From the NCBI GenBank assembly GCA_900617975.1, contig UZAE01000916.1, positions 1 through 16,879 of the forward strand: a stretch of DNA of 16,879 nucleotides. The letters are read 5' to 3'. Below the pieces are notes generated by a model. The model was not told where the DNA came from. It did no database searches and was given only the letters and a program-made list of their open reading frames with translations. Positions 8,695 through 16,579 of this stretch are shown piece after piece (within the stretch, counting starts at the first letter, position 1; the number at the start of each line of letters is the position of its first letter). The position numbers were made by a program, and so were the translations under genes. The stretch is from Rodentolepis nana (taxonomy: Eukaryota > Platyhelminthes > Cestoda > Cyclophyllidea > Hymenolepididae).

Positions 8695-10118
8695 TCTTTG
8701 ACATAACCGTATAAGTGACTTTTTTGCAACTTTTTGATGTACAAAGGCTAAAGAACTCATATGTGAAAACTGTATGGACAAGTCTTGTCCACATTGGAAT
8801 TTAGCAAAGGCAGCCAATCGATCAGAAATCATTATCAATAAATTAAGTGATCACTTTCACCCCTTGAAGCATAAATTCGCCAAGTTTTGTAGTCTGCCTT
8901 AGCGATGTTGTTCGAGTGCCTAAAATGAGTGAATCACAACAGCAAACTCTCCTATTGAGTGAAATAAGTGGTCCACTTAATCCAGCTTCATTACCATAGC
9001 GAGGGGGGGGGGGGTTGGAGCTATGGTCATGACACGGTGACAGAACTTGCAATTACTTTGCATTTGAAGTTGAAAGTCGGACAGTGGAGAAAATTAGTAT
9101 TCCAACAGGCAACCGCCTAAAATGCAGCATTGTCTAGTCGAGCTTGAATTTCATTTAAATTTGCCCGTTGACTCATAAGATAAATGGGATTTTCAACACT
9201 TACGTAACATAGCAACAAAAGGCACTACTTGTGAATGAAAATGATTGGTCAATAGGTTTTAGAAGTCGAAGTATGAATAAAATTACAATTTACTCTTTAA
9301 AATTAGATGTTTTAAGAGTACTAGTGCAAAATAGTGGATTGAGAGTGACGACTGGTAATTTAAACAATATCATTCCGGGTTCTCGGAGTCGTTGTTACGG
9401 TTATAGTGATCAAGTCACCTTGAAAACTGCAAATTCAAATGTAAAAATGTGAAATGACCCAAGTAGCAAAAAAACAATTTTGAATAACTAAGAGAGGTAG
9501 GTATATGAAAAGTTTAAGGTGATGTATTAACTCTAATAAGACTTCCAGAGTTAGCACAGATGAGTTAGACCTGGGTATTGCATATACAAATTATGCAATG
9601 ATTCGTTGAAAATTAGTTCATTGAAGACGTGCAAACAAATATAACTTAGAGAATTAAAGTAATTCTAATAAATGGAAAGAAATCATTTTGTCGTAATACG
9701 ATCAATATTACTATCCAAAATCTATTGATCTTAGAATTATAGAGAGTCATGTTCCCAAAAGTATTTCTTATTAAAGTTTTTCTCCGTATCCATTGGGGGT
9801 CGCAGATGGGTATTAATAGGATAGATTGTCACGTGACTTTGTTACATCTTAAATAGTAGTGATCTTAGTGAGAGCGTTTTTAAAAGAATAAGAGTGAATT
9901 GTAAATCGCTCCCCCCCCCTCAGATCCCAAGCCCCTTGCAGTGGGAGGTACCAAAGCTCACCGTGAATAGAAAAAAGGTGTTCTAAGGCCGATTTTACGA
10001 TGCACCATCAGTTTAACAGCCATTTTTTCGCTATCCACATCACTAGATTAGTCCGGTTTGGCATAAATTTGGCATTTTTGAGTACGCAGACGTGCACGTT
10101 GATTAATGATTAAATCTT
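8695..10118. other. Non-coding AT-rich stretch
   Basis: Holds a run of twelve G at 9003-9014 and a run of nine C at about 9911-9919. The open frames (up to 73 codons, 9231-9452) start at GTG and show nothing recognisable. No RNA gene or further repeat was found. Confidence 0.5.
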
Positions 10119-10131
10119 ATGTATTGCGAAG
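10119..10131. repeat. Target-site duplication, left copy (SINE D)
   Basis: ATGTATTGCGAAG here and ATGTATTGCAAAAG at 10620-10633. Nine bases are identical, followed by a one-base change and one extra A, so this is a slightly decayed duplication. Confidence 0.7.
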
Positions 10132-10619
10132 GGGGTGTGCGATAGACTTACCTCCACGTGGTGCACCCTGGGTGTGCGATAGACTTACCTCCACGTGGTG
10201 CACCCTGGGAAACGTATACTCATACGGTAAAAAGTCTATTAACCGGAAGTTTGTGTGCGATAGACTTACCTCCACGTGGTGCACCCTGGGCAGCGTATTT
10301 TCTTACGGCAAAAAAGTCTATCACTCGGCTTTCGATATACGCATATATGGCTAAAAGGTCTATTAACCGGCATTTGACTTCTGACTTCAAACTACCACGA
10401 CCCCCCTGGTTGTCACATTCAACCCCTTCTACAGTACTCACCTTAACTTTTTCTCTACCTTTGTGTCTGTCTGCCTCTTTTACATCTGTGAATCACTCTT
10501 CTGTTCCCCACCCCTCGACTTTCTGCTACTTTGATGAACCTTCCCTCTGTGAAGCCCGAAGTCAGTTAAATGGCTAATGATATCTATCCAAAAGCCTGCC
10601 ATTTAAAATAAATAAATGA
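10132..10619 (+). mobile_element. SINE copy D, sense, with tandemly repeated head
   Basis: The head GTGTGCGATAGACTTACC with CCACGTGGTGCACC occurs three times, starting at 10135, 10172 and 10253. A fourth partial head lacking the E-box follows at about 10335-10368. The first interval is 37 bases and contains only the palindromic part. The second is 81 bases and also contains the CGTAT/ATACG hairpin and AAAAGTCTATT. After this the element is ordinary: TTGACTTCTGACTTCAAAC, the pyrimidine-rich body, and the 3' end AAGCCTGCCATTTAAAATAA with an AAT-rich tail. The 488-base length against about 320 for copy C is explained by the extra heads. The flanking duplication shows the expanded form entered as a unit, or expanded after insertion. 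Confidence 0.85.
10135..10368 (+). repeat. Tandem SINE-head array with three CACGTG E-boxes
   Basis: CACGTG cores lie at 10155-10160, 10192-10197 and 10273-10278, each inside CCACGTGG overlapping GGTGCACC. Tandem E-boxes can bind bHLH-type factors; this is potential only. Confidence 0.75.
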
Positions 10620-10633
10620 ATGTATTGCAAAAG
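10620..10633. repeat. Target-site duplication, right copy (SINE D)
   Basis: ATGTATTGCAAAAG, partner of 10119-10131. Confidence 0.7.
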
Positions 10634-11506
10634 TTTAAGGTCAAAATGATAACGAGATATGAATTTCCTAATCTTTTCACAGGTAGACCTTTTCTTTAAC
10701 GAACAATTGTCGTCCCAATGCGTGGATTGATTTTTCAGGTTAAAGTGCTCCGTTCAAGACTTGCCAATGGCAATTAATGCTCAAAACGATTGATCTTACC
10801 AGATACAGCCAGTCGACAGTTAGTTAGGCCGAATTCGATTACGTCGCCCATGGAAAGAATGTCACCTTGATGGCTTGGAAATTACTCAATATTCCTTTTC
10901 TTGCTTATCATTAGAAAAAGCAAAGTTTTCATCTTAGGGAAGCGGTTCAAGCTCATTTGAAGCTTAAATGTTGGTCAATTAATTTTCCTCTGGCGAATGG
11001 TAGGATTCCAGTCTCGGTGTTTATTTTATCCGTAACAACGACATTTAAAAATAGGTAAATCAATTCAGAACGCTTTGCCTGAGGTTAGTCTAATAATTTT
11101 TTTGATTGCGCCATCTTTTACATGGAAATGGAAGCTCAATGAAAGCTCGAAACTTACTTTATGAAATAGAATTGACTTTTCCATTGAGAACATTCAATTT
11201 CTAAGAAAGAAAGCAATTAAGTATGATAGCAATTTTAGCTCACCTCTAATATATTGACCTGCAGAAGCTTGCGAGAAAGAATTCTTCCAAGTCTTGTCCC
11301 TGAAATGTAAATTTTCCAAGTCATTGGCGGCAAAAATATTTAAATTTGCAAATTATTGCTAATTTAATGTTCATGGCTTGCAATACTCACTGTCAGTATA
11401 ATGAAGGGAATGGACGTCTATGACGGTAGGAAATTTACTAAATTGGAACAATTGATGCATTTAACAGGTGGGTCTATGCTCGTTTCCGCGCATGTAGGTG
11501 GATGTC
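10634..11506. other. Non-coding AT-rich stretch
   Basis: No repeat, RNA gene or convincing coding frame. Family 2 copy 2 may begin within the last ~50 bases (AGGTGGGTCTATG at 11466 resembles AGGTGAGCCTATA at 3380). Confidence 0.45.
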
Positions 11507-11803
11507 TTTGTATTCGGCACAACTTTGTTGAAAGGAATTTCACCCAGTTATATTTGTTTTCTTCTGCTCTCCCTCCTCGGGTTAAATCAGGCCAGAGAAG
11601 TAATTTTCACAAGAAGTGATTCTGAGGTGCCTATTCGAGCGTAAACAAATTGACAATTTCATTTACATGCACCTGGCAAGCTTTCCTTCATGCCCACGAC
11701 TAAACTGATCTTCAAGGTAGGCGATTCTGCTTTGTTGAAATGAGTGGGGTGGGGTGGGGGTGGGGATAGGTGTAGGAGGGGGGAGGGGGGGGGGGGGGGA
11801 GGA
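11507..11803 (+). repeat. Diverged interspersed repeat, family 2, copy 2
   Basis: Collinear with 3445-3691 through six anchor words (see that entry), with small insertions and deletions between. It ends in a long G-rich tract where copy 1 has sixteen bases. The 72-codon frame at 11401-11619 overlaps it and is not considered a gene. Confidence 0.6.
11744..11803 (+). repeat. G-rich tract, strong G-quadruplex potential
   Basis: A series of GGGG, GGGG, GGGGG and GGGG runs separated by single T, then GGGGGG, A, and a run of about fourteen G. This is the most G-rich stretch in the window and suits several alternative quadruplexes. It is also a likely site of polymerase slippage and assembly error. 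Confidence 0.8.
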
Positions 11804-11839
11804 AGGATGAAACTATACAGGTGGATAGTTGGAGCGGCA

Positions 11840-12480
11840 TAGCTCTGCGCCTTTAAACAAATAGTCCTTTTTAACGTCCACGTGTATTTATCGTCTTACG
11901 AAACTTGAAGGTGCTCGTCAATCGCAACCCTCAAGTATAACTCAAATTTATCGAAAAGTAGGTGCTGTGTTCCCAAAATCGTCTTAATCGCAGTTACTTT
12001 GAAACTTTCGCTTAAAGAACCTTTTAAGTATTCCAAATGAAACATAGAAAGTGCCATATGTTTGCAGTAATTAATTCACCCCTTACATACTTTTTCAATT
12101 AGATAATTTTTATTATTTGAGGTGAGATTGGAAGATGGGGGGAGGTGAGAAGACGCTGTCCTCGTGACCCACAGAAGAATTTCGAGCAGGTTTTATGAAT
12201 GTCTCAGCCCACGACCCCCATGCTTCGAGATTTTAATGGCATTGCATAATGCTCTTTGGCCCATAAAGTTGCAGGTTTCTATTTTATAAACATGAGGCTA
12301 ATTTATTGATCGGCTCTTCACATGCTCAAATATGATCTTTGTTAATTAGTTTAATAGTTCGTGCGTAGTTACTGAATGGGAGAAATTGAGCATTGCAATT
12401 AGCCTTCTTATAACCATTCCAGACTCAAAGATGCTTTTAGAAATCAAATTACTTAGAAGTGCGTGAAACCTGAAAGCAAT
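11840..12480. other. Non-coding stretch
   Basis: No gene or repeat was recognised apart from a short G-rich patch near 12136-12145. Confidence 0.5.
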
Positions 12481-12482
12481 AT

Positions 12483-12782
12483 CAAATGGCAGGCGTTGTG
12501 ATGGTTATCATTAGCCCTTTAGTTGACTTCAGTCTTCACAGGGGGGAAGGAACATCAAAGTGAAAGAAAGTTGAGAGGGGGGGGACAGAAGAGTGTTTCA
12601 AAAATGAAGGTATAAAAGGTAGAAAAAGGTGAGGTGAGTACTGTAGAAGTAGTCGAATATGACATACACTGGGGTGATGATAGTTTGAAGTCAGAAGGCA
12701 ACTGCCAGTTAATGGACTTTTTGCCTTATGAGTATACGTTGCCCAGGGTGCACCACGTGGAGGTAAGTCAATCACTCACCCC
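12483..12782 (-). mobile_element. SINE copy E, full length, antisense
   Basis: On the minus strand it runs from GGGGTGAGTGATTGACTTAC through CCACGTGGTGCACC, the hairpin region and the pyrimidine-rich body to AACGCCTGCCATTTGATAT. It is about 300 bases and has the full set of segments seen in copy C. The 3' stem-loop is perfect (TGAT, AACC, ATCA). I could not see a clear target duplication, so it is probably older than C. The apparent open frames on both strands here are SINE sequence, not genes. Confidence 0.85.
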
Positions 12783-13331
12783 TATTTTAAAACAGAGACA
12801 TTTGAGATTTAACAGTTAGATCCCAAGTCGCAAAGTAAGCGAAGCAAAGAATTTGGGCACTAATAGCTAGTAATCACTTTGATAGTACCCTTAAATAAAT
12901 TGAACTATTGTTTAATGAATTTTTTACGCTGTTTCAATCTTCAATTTCACAAAACTTGAAATTTTCCCAAATTGTCACTTCTGCGTGTCGGCATATGCTG
13001 CATTAATACCACATTGACACATCTTATCTTCCAGCTGCCAACATGTTCACAAGACCTACGAATGAAGGATGGGGTTCGAATTTCATTATCTCGGTTCTGA
13101 AAAGTAAATAACGCTTTATATCTGAAGAAGTGAAAATTTATCGGCCTCCTTTCAACCGATTAGCTTCATTTTAACTCAAAATTGAGTACCAGGGACACAA
13201 AACTTCAGTCGATCCTGCTTCATTTTTTCAGGCAAGGAATAAAGAAAAAATTACCTTCCATTAGTCAGATAGCCGAGCAAAGAGCATGTCTGGAAGTCCA
13301 CAAGTTTGAAACACTTATTATATGCTATTGT
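12783..13331. other. Non-coding AT-rich stretch
   Basis: Short frames only (for example 13182-13388, which runs into the SINE). GGGTTCGAAT at about 13072 resembles a tRNA B box, but there is no tRNA fold around it. Confidence 0.5.
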
Positions 13332-13607
13332 GGGATGCACGACAGATGCATCCTGGGCAACGTATGCTCATACGACAAAAGTTTATAAACAGCCAACTGA
13401 CTTCGGACTTCAAACTACCATGATCCCATTGAATGTCATATTCGACCACTTACACAGTACTCACCTTTGTGTCTGTCTCTTTTATAACTGTGAAACACTC
13501 TTCTGTCCCCCCCCCTCTCGACCTTTGCGACTTTGTTATTTCACCCTCTCTGAAACATGAAGTCAAAAAAAGGGCTAAAAGTAACTGTCATAAAGCCTGC
13601 CATTTGA
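13332..13607 (+). mobile_element. SINE copy F, sense, diverged and head-deleted
   Basis: Starts GGGATGCACGAC, then jumps to GATGCATCCTGGGCAACG, so about 15 bases of the palindromic head, including the E-box, are missing. The CGTATGCTCATACG hairpin, the GACTTCAAACTACC segment, the pyrimidine-rich body and the 3' end AAAGCCTGCCATTTG are present. The 3' stem-loop is degraded (AAGT versus GTCA). The divergence and the lack of a visible target duplication suggest it is the oldest copy here. Confidence 0.8.
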
Positions 13608-14118
13608 TACAGCTATAAACTATTACTTTTACCAATAGTAAATAAATGAAAATTCTTAGAATAAATAATTCCGTAATTGCGCTAGAGAAGAATAGAGCAT
13701 GTCATCTATCTTGATTTTCCTTGATTGATTCTTCTTTCTTTAGAGCTTCGTTTATAAATCCTCCAAGTACTCAGTGTTCATGATATTGAACATAAATTCC
13801 ATCTTACATATTAACACCAAAGTTTACGATAATTCTCACACTAGGTCATATTCAATTGTTTCGTTTAGAGCTATTGGCCCACAACGTCTGCTGAAAGCTT
13901 AGATACTCTTAAAATGTCACTAAGAGTAAATTCATTTTCCTAAGCCCAATAGATAATAAAGTGGACTGTTAGTTACTCTCAAACATAATTTCGTATTTTC
14001 ATTTTTGCAACGATTTTAGGCGGGTTAGATGTTCCATTTGATACTATCTCAGAATCCAAAGTAGTAGACTAAAGTAGGCCTAACCTTAACTAAGGCAAAT
14101 GAAAAAAATCATATATAT
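13608..14118. other. Non-coding AT-rich stretch
   Basis: Nothing recognisable as a gene, RNA or repeat. Confidence 0.5.
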
Positions 14119-14132
14119 TCATTAAAACATTA
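14119..14132. repeat. Probable target-site duplication, left copy (SINE G)
   Basis: TCATTAAAACATTA, against TCATAAAAACATAA at 14745-14758: 12 of 14 bases match. The sequence is simple, so the support is moderate. Confidence 0.5.
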
Positions 14133-14744
14133 TTTATATCAAATGGCAGGCGTTTCGATAGGTATCATTAGCCCTTTAGTTGACTACGGGCTTCATAGAG
14201 GGAAGGAGGAACATCAGAGAGAAAAAATTCGATAGGGAGGAACGGAAGAGTGGCTTAAAGATGTAAAAGAGACAGACACAAAGGTAGAGAAAAAGTTAAA
14301 ATGAGTACTATGGAAGTGGTCGAAAATGACATACAGTGGGGTCATGGTAGTTTGAAGTCAGAAATCAACTGCCAAATAATAGACTTTTTTGCCGCATGAG
14401 CATACACAATGACATACAGTGGGGTGATGGTAGTTTGAAGTGAGAAGTTGTGACATATAGTGGGGTGAGGGTAGTTTGAAGTCAGAAGTCCACTGCCGGT
14501 TTATAGACTTTTTGCCGTATGAGTATACTTTGTAACATACAGTGGGGTCATGGTAGTTTGAAGTCAGAAGTCAAGATGTCAACTGCCGATTAATAGACTT
14601 TTTTGCCGTATGAGCATACGTTGCCCAGGGTGCACCACGTGGAGGTAAGTCTAAATATACATTGCCCAGGGTGCACCACGGAGGTAAGTCTATTGCACAC
14701 CCCATGATACCTATCATAACGCCTGCCATTTGAAATCACACCCC
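14133..14744. mobile_element. SINE copy G: antisense, internally amplified, with fold-back end
   Basis: The main body (14133-14702) is an antisense SINE starting CAAATGGCAGGCG and ending GCACACCCC. Its middle is expanded into about four tandem copies of a ~80-base unit, and its head is present twice (14620-14661 and 14661-14702, the second lacking two bases of the E-box). Directly after the head comes a ~30-base sense copy of the SINE 3' end (ATGATACCTATCATAACG, then CCTGCCATTTG). The element thus begins and ends with inverted copies of the same terminus. Both ends carry GATAGGTATCAT (in the two orientations), a variant not seen in the other copies, so one end was probably copied from the other. 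It lies about 200 bases upstream of the zinc-finger promoter. Confidence 0.8.
14328..14619 (-). repeat. Tandem array of ~80-bp SINE-internal units
   Basis: Units at about 14328-14405, 14411-14449 (short), 14452-14528 and 14534-14619. Each starts GACATAYAGTGGGGT and, except the short one, ends in a form of GCCGTATGAGCATAC. CATAC occurs at both the start and the end of the unit, so slippage or unequal pairing at CATAC could have made the array. Confidence 0.8.
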
Positions 14745-14758
14745 TCATAAAAACATAA
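14745..14758. repeat. Probable target-site duplication, right copy (SINE G)
   Basis: TCATAAAAACATAA, partner of 14119-14132 with two mismatches. Confidence 0.5.
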
Positions 14759-14951
14759 ATTCTTCATTTATGTATATATATTTTTCCGACAGGATGATTA
14801 CTTTTTAATTACGCCCCTTGATTAAGTACATAACTACGAAATAAAAGTGGGATTTAACCTAACAATTTAGCATTATTCTAAAAATGAATTTATGTACAAA
14901 AACAAAAAATTCTTGTTTAGACAGTCAACAAAATAGGAATCTCGCACCACT

Positions 14952-15047
14952 ATTGGTTGTTGCATTCAACTTTTGCGCGATGCACTGCCAAGCTAGGTAG
15001 GAGGAGCCAATGCCATGCTTAAGAAACGCACGCTGTTTTCTGATTGG
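14952..15047 (+). promoter_or_regulatory. Cluster of three CCAAT boxes, putative zinc-finger gene promoter
   Basis: ATTGG at 14952-14956 (complement AACCAATAG), CCAAT at 15007-15011 (in AGCCAATGC) and ATTGG at 15043-15047. The first two fit the extended NF-Y consensus RRCCAAT well. A TATA-like TATTAAAG follows at 15068-15075. The spacing and the position just before the spliced coding region suggest a core promoter with transcription starting near 15095-15110. This conflicts with the alternative that 15010-15138 is coding. Confidence 0.5.
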
Positions 15048-15138
15048 AATAAATGTGAGAGAAGCGCTATTAAAGCTAAATTTCAAGATATTGGACATCT
15101 TCGCTGAAATAACTAATTGTCTTTCATCTTTTATCCCC
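15010..15138 (+). other. Candidate exon 1 (5' UTR, or alternative N-terminal coding exon)
   Basis: The segment ends in CCCC/GTAAGT, a consensus donor. Read from ATG 15010 it has 43 codons without a stop, and splicing to 15213 keeps the zinc-finger frame, giving a start MPCLRNARCFLIGINV. Such a run has a fair chance of occurring at random, and the first CCAAT-distal half overlaps promoter-like motifs, so I favour a short 5' UTR exon starting near 15100. The long form cannot be excluded. Confidence 0.4.
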
Positions 15139-15212
15139 GTAAGTCTTCATGACTTCTTTTCTAATATTATCATCTAAAGAAAAAGTAATATTTTAAACTT
15201 CTCTCCATGCAG
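15139..15212 (+). other. Short GT-AG intron (74 bp)
   Basis: Donor CCCC/GTAAGT at 15139 and acceptor TTCTCTCCATGCAG ending at 15212, with TTCTAAT and TTTTAAAC as possible branch points. The intron has an in-frame stop (TAA, 15186-15188) before the acceptor, so the coding frame does not read through it. The ATG at 15207 lies inside the acceptor. Confidence 0.65.
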
Positions 15213-15215
15213 ATA

Positions 15216-16217
15216 ATGCAAAATGAGAATGAAACGAAAAATGTGACCATGTCGTTTTCAACTACCATGAACTTACCAATGAACCATTCTGTAAATACAT
15301 CGAATCTACTTCCGAACTTCACTATACTCTCAGACCCAATTAATGAAACGTTTCTACAACTGATGCAGCAGCATCAAACCGTTCAACAACTGAAAACTGA
15401 ACAAACTGTGTTGTTAGAAGGCAAAGTTCTCGAAAGCGTAATTCGAAAAGCGATTCTTGATCAGATTCAAAATAAAAATAGCAGAATTAACATCCATGGA
15501 GAGTTAAAAATCGCAATTGATTCTAAAGCTCCTATCACTGTTAAAATTAATTTTCATTCTCCACCGGCTTCCAGGAGAAAATCATACACCCCTGTTCGAA
15601 TTCTCCCTACTATTCCACATTCACCGGACTCAATGAGCATGAATTCGGGGACATTCGATATCGCCCGCTCTGGTTCATTCCATTCAACTGAAATTTCTAC
15701 AGTTGCGCCTTTGAAAACAGATTTTAGAAGCAGGTTGAATAATCGGTGTGAAGATTATGAATCCTCTAAAAAAAGGACGTCAACTTCAAAACGAAGATCT
15801 ACCTCTAGTCGTCGAAACTTCCCATGTAATCAGTGTAACAAGATGGAATTTCTTTCTCTTCAACAATTGGAAGAGCATACCAAGCAAGTCCATGGAAGTT
15901 ATCGTTGCCATGTCTGCAGTCACACCTTCACTCAACGTTCCAATCTCCAACGTCATGCTCTCAAGCATGTGGGTTTCAAGCCATTCCTATGCGGCATTTG
16001 TCTGCAGGGTTATTATCGCAAGGACCACTTGATGAGACATATGGAAGTAAATCATCCAACTTCTAATTCTCGAGAGAACATCAAGGTCTTTCTCTCCTCA
16101 TCACAAAGTCTTGATTTCCTGAATATCAGCAAATTTGCCTTTCACAATTTTCCCTCTCTTAGTTCGATTAGTTCTGAAAAGTCAAAATCTAAATGCCAAA
16201 GCAGTCTCCCTAATTGA
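15216..16217 (+). CDS. C2H2 zinc-finger protein, probable transcription factor
   Basis: A frame of 333 codons, intact to TGA. I start it at 15216 because ATG 15207 overlaps the splice acceptor; exon 2 would then begin ATA-ATG. Residues 1-175 are low in recognisable domains: Asn/Thr/Ser-rich, with LMQQHQTVQQLKTEQ and a Ser/Pro-rich stretch. About residues 185-200 are basic (KKRTSTSKRRSTSSRR), a likely nuclear signal and DNA contact. Three fingers follow: residues 204-226 (C-x2-C-x13-H-x4-H, atypical), 231-251 (canonical C-x2-C-x12-H-x3-H, helix QRSNLQR) and 259-280 (C-x2-C-x12-H-x4-H, helix RKDHLMR). Fingers 2 and 3 are joined by a linker of canonical length, HVGFKPF. The tail is Ser/Lys-rich. 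It would act in the nucleus as a DNA-binding regulator. The family is not identified; a BTB domain, often paired with such fingers in arthropods, is not in this exon. Confidence 0.85.
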   Translation: MQNENETKNVTMSFSTTMNLPMNHSVNTSNLLPNFTILSDPINETFLQLMQQHQTVQQLKTEQTVLLEGKVLESVIRKAILDQIQNKNSRINIHGELKIAIDSKAPITVKINFHSPPASRRKSYTPVRILPTIPHSPDSMSMNSGTFDIARSGSFHSTEISTVAPLKTDFRSRLNNRCEDYESSKKRTSTSKRRSTSSRRNFPCNQCNKMEFLSLQQLEEHTKQVHGSYRCHVCSHTFTQRSNLQRHALKHVGFKPFLCGICLQGYYRKDHLMRHMEVNHPTSNSRENIKVFLSSSQSLDFLNISKFAFHNFPSLSSISSEKSKSKCQSSLPN

Positions 16218-16480
16218 CATTTAGTATTTTATCGCAATACACTCAGACTATCTGCAACCAGCACAATGGATTCAACTTCAAGATAAATTGTAACTACTAG
16301 TGTCAAGAGTGCTTAAACCAAATCTGTCGACATCATGGATACTTTTATGTTATTTCTATTTAACTAACCTTTTTATTCCGCGTTTTATACTTATCCTGCA
16401 CTGATAAATTTTTATCTGGTTTTCTCCTTGTAATAAAAAGTGCAACGTTTGAAGTGAATAAAGTTTTGTTGCATATTCAA
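16218..16480 (+). other. 3' UTR with two polyadenylation signals
   Basis: AT-rich sequence after the stop codon with AATAAA at 16432-16437 and 16457-16462. The second is followed within about 20 bases by the probable end of the mariner-like element, so the natural downstream element of the poly(A) site may have been displaced. Confidence 0.6.
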
Positions 16481-16505
16481 GGTGTCTCAAAACTGAATAC
16501 ACATT
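16478..16505. repeat. Candidate terminal inverted repeat of the mariner-like element
   Basis: TTCAAGGTGTCTCAAAACTG is the type of terminus (AGGTGTC plus an A-rich run) I associate with mariner-like elements, and it sits on the correct, 3' side of the transposase remnant. The other end is outside the window, so the pairing cannot be tested here. Confidence 0.35.
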
Positions 16506-16579
16506 GGAACCAATTGTAAATGTACCGTTCAATTAGAATTTAATCATTTCAAAGGCGTAAAATTTATTAGAATATAATT

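Noticed and set aside
10170..10260. tRNA-like A box (TGGTGCACCCTGG) and B-box-like GTTGACTTC in the SINE
   Set aside because: Each has mismatches at key positions and the pair is not conserved well enough to claim a tRNA-derived, pol III head.
10135..10368. CRISPR-like array (repeated head with spacers)
   Set aside because: Only three or four units of unequal spacing in a SINE, in eukaryotic sequence. The spacers are themselves SINE segments.
10158..10577. 139-codon frame and overlapping frames on both strands
   Set aside because: They are translations of SINE copy D, including its tandem heads. The repeated peptide CAIDLPPRGAPW is a product of the head repeat, not a protein repeat.
13060..13090. 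GGGTTCGAAT as a possible tRNA gene B box
   Set aside because: No A box, acceptor stem or anticodon arm could be found around it.
189..14744. Reading the fold-back copies as MITEs or Foldback DNA transposons with terminal inverted repeats
   Set aside because: Single-orientation copies such as C have non-inverted ends with a 14-bp duplication and a LINE-derived tail, which fits a SINE. DNA transposons rarely make 13-17 bp duplications of varying length.
15748..16032. Second plus-strand frame (94 codons) and a minus-strand frame within the zinc-finger region
   Set aside because: Shadows of the zinc-finger coding frame. They have no domains of their own.
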